5,934 nucleotides of DNA from an uncultured Altererythrobacter sp. (GTDB lineage Bacteria; Pseudomonadota; Alphaproteobacteria; Sphingomonadales; Sphingomonadaceae): contig CALFEA010000074.1 in NCBI GenBank assembly GCA_937950385.1, positions 1-5,934 of the forward strand, read 5' to 3'. The position numbers and the translations under genes are program-made. The notes below the pieces were generated by a model, which saw only the letters and a program-made list of their open reading frames with translations, made no database searches and was not told where the DNA came from. This document shows, piece after piece, positions 5,360 through 5,934 of this stretch (the first letter of the stretch is position 1; every line of letters starts with the position of its first letter).

Positions 5360-5851
5360 ATGATAGTTTTTGACCTCATATGCGGTGAAGACCACAGGTT
5401 TGAAGGTTGGTTTAGGTCTTCAGATGATTTTGCCGATCAAACTGCGCGCGGTCTGCTGGATTGCCCGCAATGTGGCTCCCCCAATATTACCAAGGCTCCG
5501 ATGGCTCCGGCAGTTCCAGCCAAAGGAAACACACGGGCTGATACACCTGCCGCTCCCAATTCCTCGCAAGCACCTGCCCAAGATACGCATCCGGTCGCAA
5601 GCCAGCCCATGCCTGAAGACGTGCAAAAGGCTCTGACCGCGCTCGCTCAGGCTCAGGAAAAAGCTCTGAAAGAGAGTACTTGGGTAGGGGATAAATTTGC
5701 AGAGGCTTCACGGGCGATGCATTACGGTGAGACCGATGAAAAGCCGATCCACGGTAAAGCCAGTGTGGAGGAGGCCGAAGCCCTGTCGGATGAAGGGATC
5801 GCGGTTGCGCCTCTGCCATTTCCCATCGCTCCACCGGAAGATTTGAACTGA
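5360..5851 (+). CDS. DUF1178 family protein with probable zinc-binding N-terminus
   Basis: The molecular function is unknown. The N-terminus MIVFDLIC..DHRFEGWF, with CPQCGS and KAPMAPAV, is the DUF1178 signature. C8, H12, C35 and C38 could form a zinc knuckle. The middle (about 49-85) is Ala/Pro-rich and probably flexible. The C-terminal part (about 105-150) keeps the second family block: WVGDKFAEASRAMHYGE, then a segment around KPIHGKASVEEA, then EALSDEGIAVAPLP. The length of 163 is normal for the family. The gene begins six bases after the hydrolase stop with no clear ribosome site, so coupled translation is likely. The Nit-DUF1178 adjacency is, from memory, recurrent in alphaproteobacteria, which suggests but does not show a shared process. 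Confidence 0.9.
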   Translation: MIVFDLICGEDHRFEGWFRSSDDFADQTARGLLDCPQCGSPNITKAPMAPAVPAKGNTRADTPAAPNSSQAPAQDTHPVASQPMPEDVQKALTALAQAQEKALKESTWVGDKFAEASRAMHYGETDEKPIHGKASVEEAEALSDEGIAVAPLPFPIAPPEDLN

Positions 5852-5879
5852 TTGCACGCAGCGCCGACACGGTTTAAAA
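5852..5879 (+). promoter_or_regulatory. Possible promoter of the tRNA-Arg gene
   Basis: TTGCAC (5852-5857), directly after the DUF1178 stop, is followed 16 nt later by TTAAAA (5874-5879). Initiation would be at about 5886, a few bases before the tRNA. Both hexamers are imperfect, and the tRNA might also be read from the upstream cluster, as no terminator is visible in the 38-nt gap. Confidence 0.3.
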
Positions 5880-5889
5880 GCGCGCCGGG

Positions 5890-5934
5890 GCGCCCGTAGC
5901 TCAGGTGGATAGAGCATCAGATTCCTAATCTGGA
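5890..5934 (+). tRNA. tRNA-Arg (anticodon CCT), 5' portion
   Basis: The cloverleaf can be followed to the window edge: 5' acceptor strand GCGCCCG (5890-5896), TA linker, D arm GCTC/GAGC (5899-5902 and 5912-5915) with loop AGGTGGATA, then anticodon arm TCAGA/TCTGG (5917-5921 and 5929-5933) around loop TTCCTAA. The anticodon CCT (5924-5926) reads the arginine codon AGG. The variable loop, T arm and 3' acceptor strand lie outside the window, so integrity cannot be confirmed. tRNA genes are common integration targets, but nothing here shows an insertion. Confidence 0.92.

Noticed and set aside
5487..5870. 127-codon minus-strand open frame antisense to DUF1178
   Set aside because: The plus-strand DUF1178 signature at both ends of the protein is clear, and the antisense frame has no recognisable domain.
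1..5934. Mobile element, CRISPR array, defence system or novel multi-gene system
   Set aside because: There are no transposase or integrase motifs, no regularly spaced repeats and no unfamiliar gene clusters. All long frames belong to conserved families in a plausible chromosomal order.

Overview
This is an ordinary stretch of alphaproteobacterial chromosome, most likely from the order Sphingomonadales (Erythrobacteraceae or Sphingorhabdus-like). That placement is inferred from the order [PpiD-type isomerase, divergent]-tpiA-secG-pyrG, from the protein sequences, and from a moderate GC content. I see no mobile element, CRISPR array, phage gene or sign of recent transfer. The window may have been offered as a possible novel system, but its coding content is conserved housekeeping. 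What deserves a second look is in the non-coding gaps.

Layout. At the left edge is the N-terminus of a membrane-anchored periplasmic peptidyl-prolyl isomerase (PpiD/SurA-N type) on the minus strand, cut by the window edge. Facing away from it on the plus strand are tpiA (triosephosphate isomerase), secG (translocase subunit) and pyrG (CTP synthase). A hairpin precedes tpiA, another lies between tpiA and secG, and pyrG has no Shine-Dalgarno sequence. The gap after pyrG (3377-3587) holds a weak AT hairpin and three stem-loops that abut without a spacer. The last of these is positioned as the terminator of a convergent small heat-shock gene (hsp20/IbpA family, minus strand).

The hsp20 leader is the clearest regulatory feature. 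An RpoH (sigma-32)-type promoter is followed by a roughly 100-nt leader of three hairpins. In the last hairpin a TTGCTC segment faces the GAGGA ribosome-binding site with the G-G and U-U mismatches typical of ROSE RNA thermometers. The gene is therefore probably under heat control in both transcription and translation. The leader also settles the start codon at 4082, ten codons inside the longest open frame.

Divergent from hsp20 is a tight plus-strand cluster of a dithiol glutaredoxin (grxC), a Nit-type C-N hydrolase (possibly deaminated-glutathione amidase) and a DUF1178 zinc-ribbon-like protein, with gaps of 9 and 6 nt. The window ends inside a tRNA-Arg gene with anticodon CCT.
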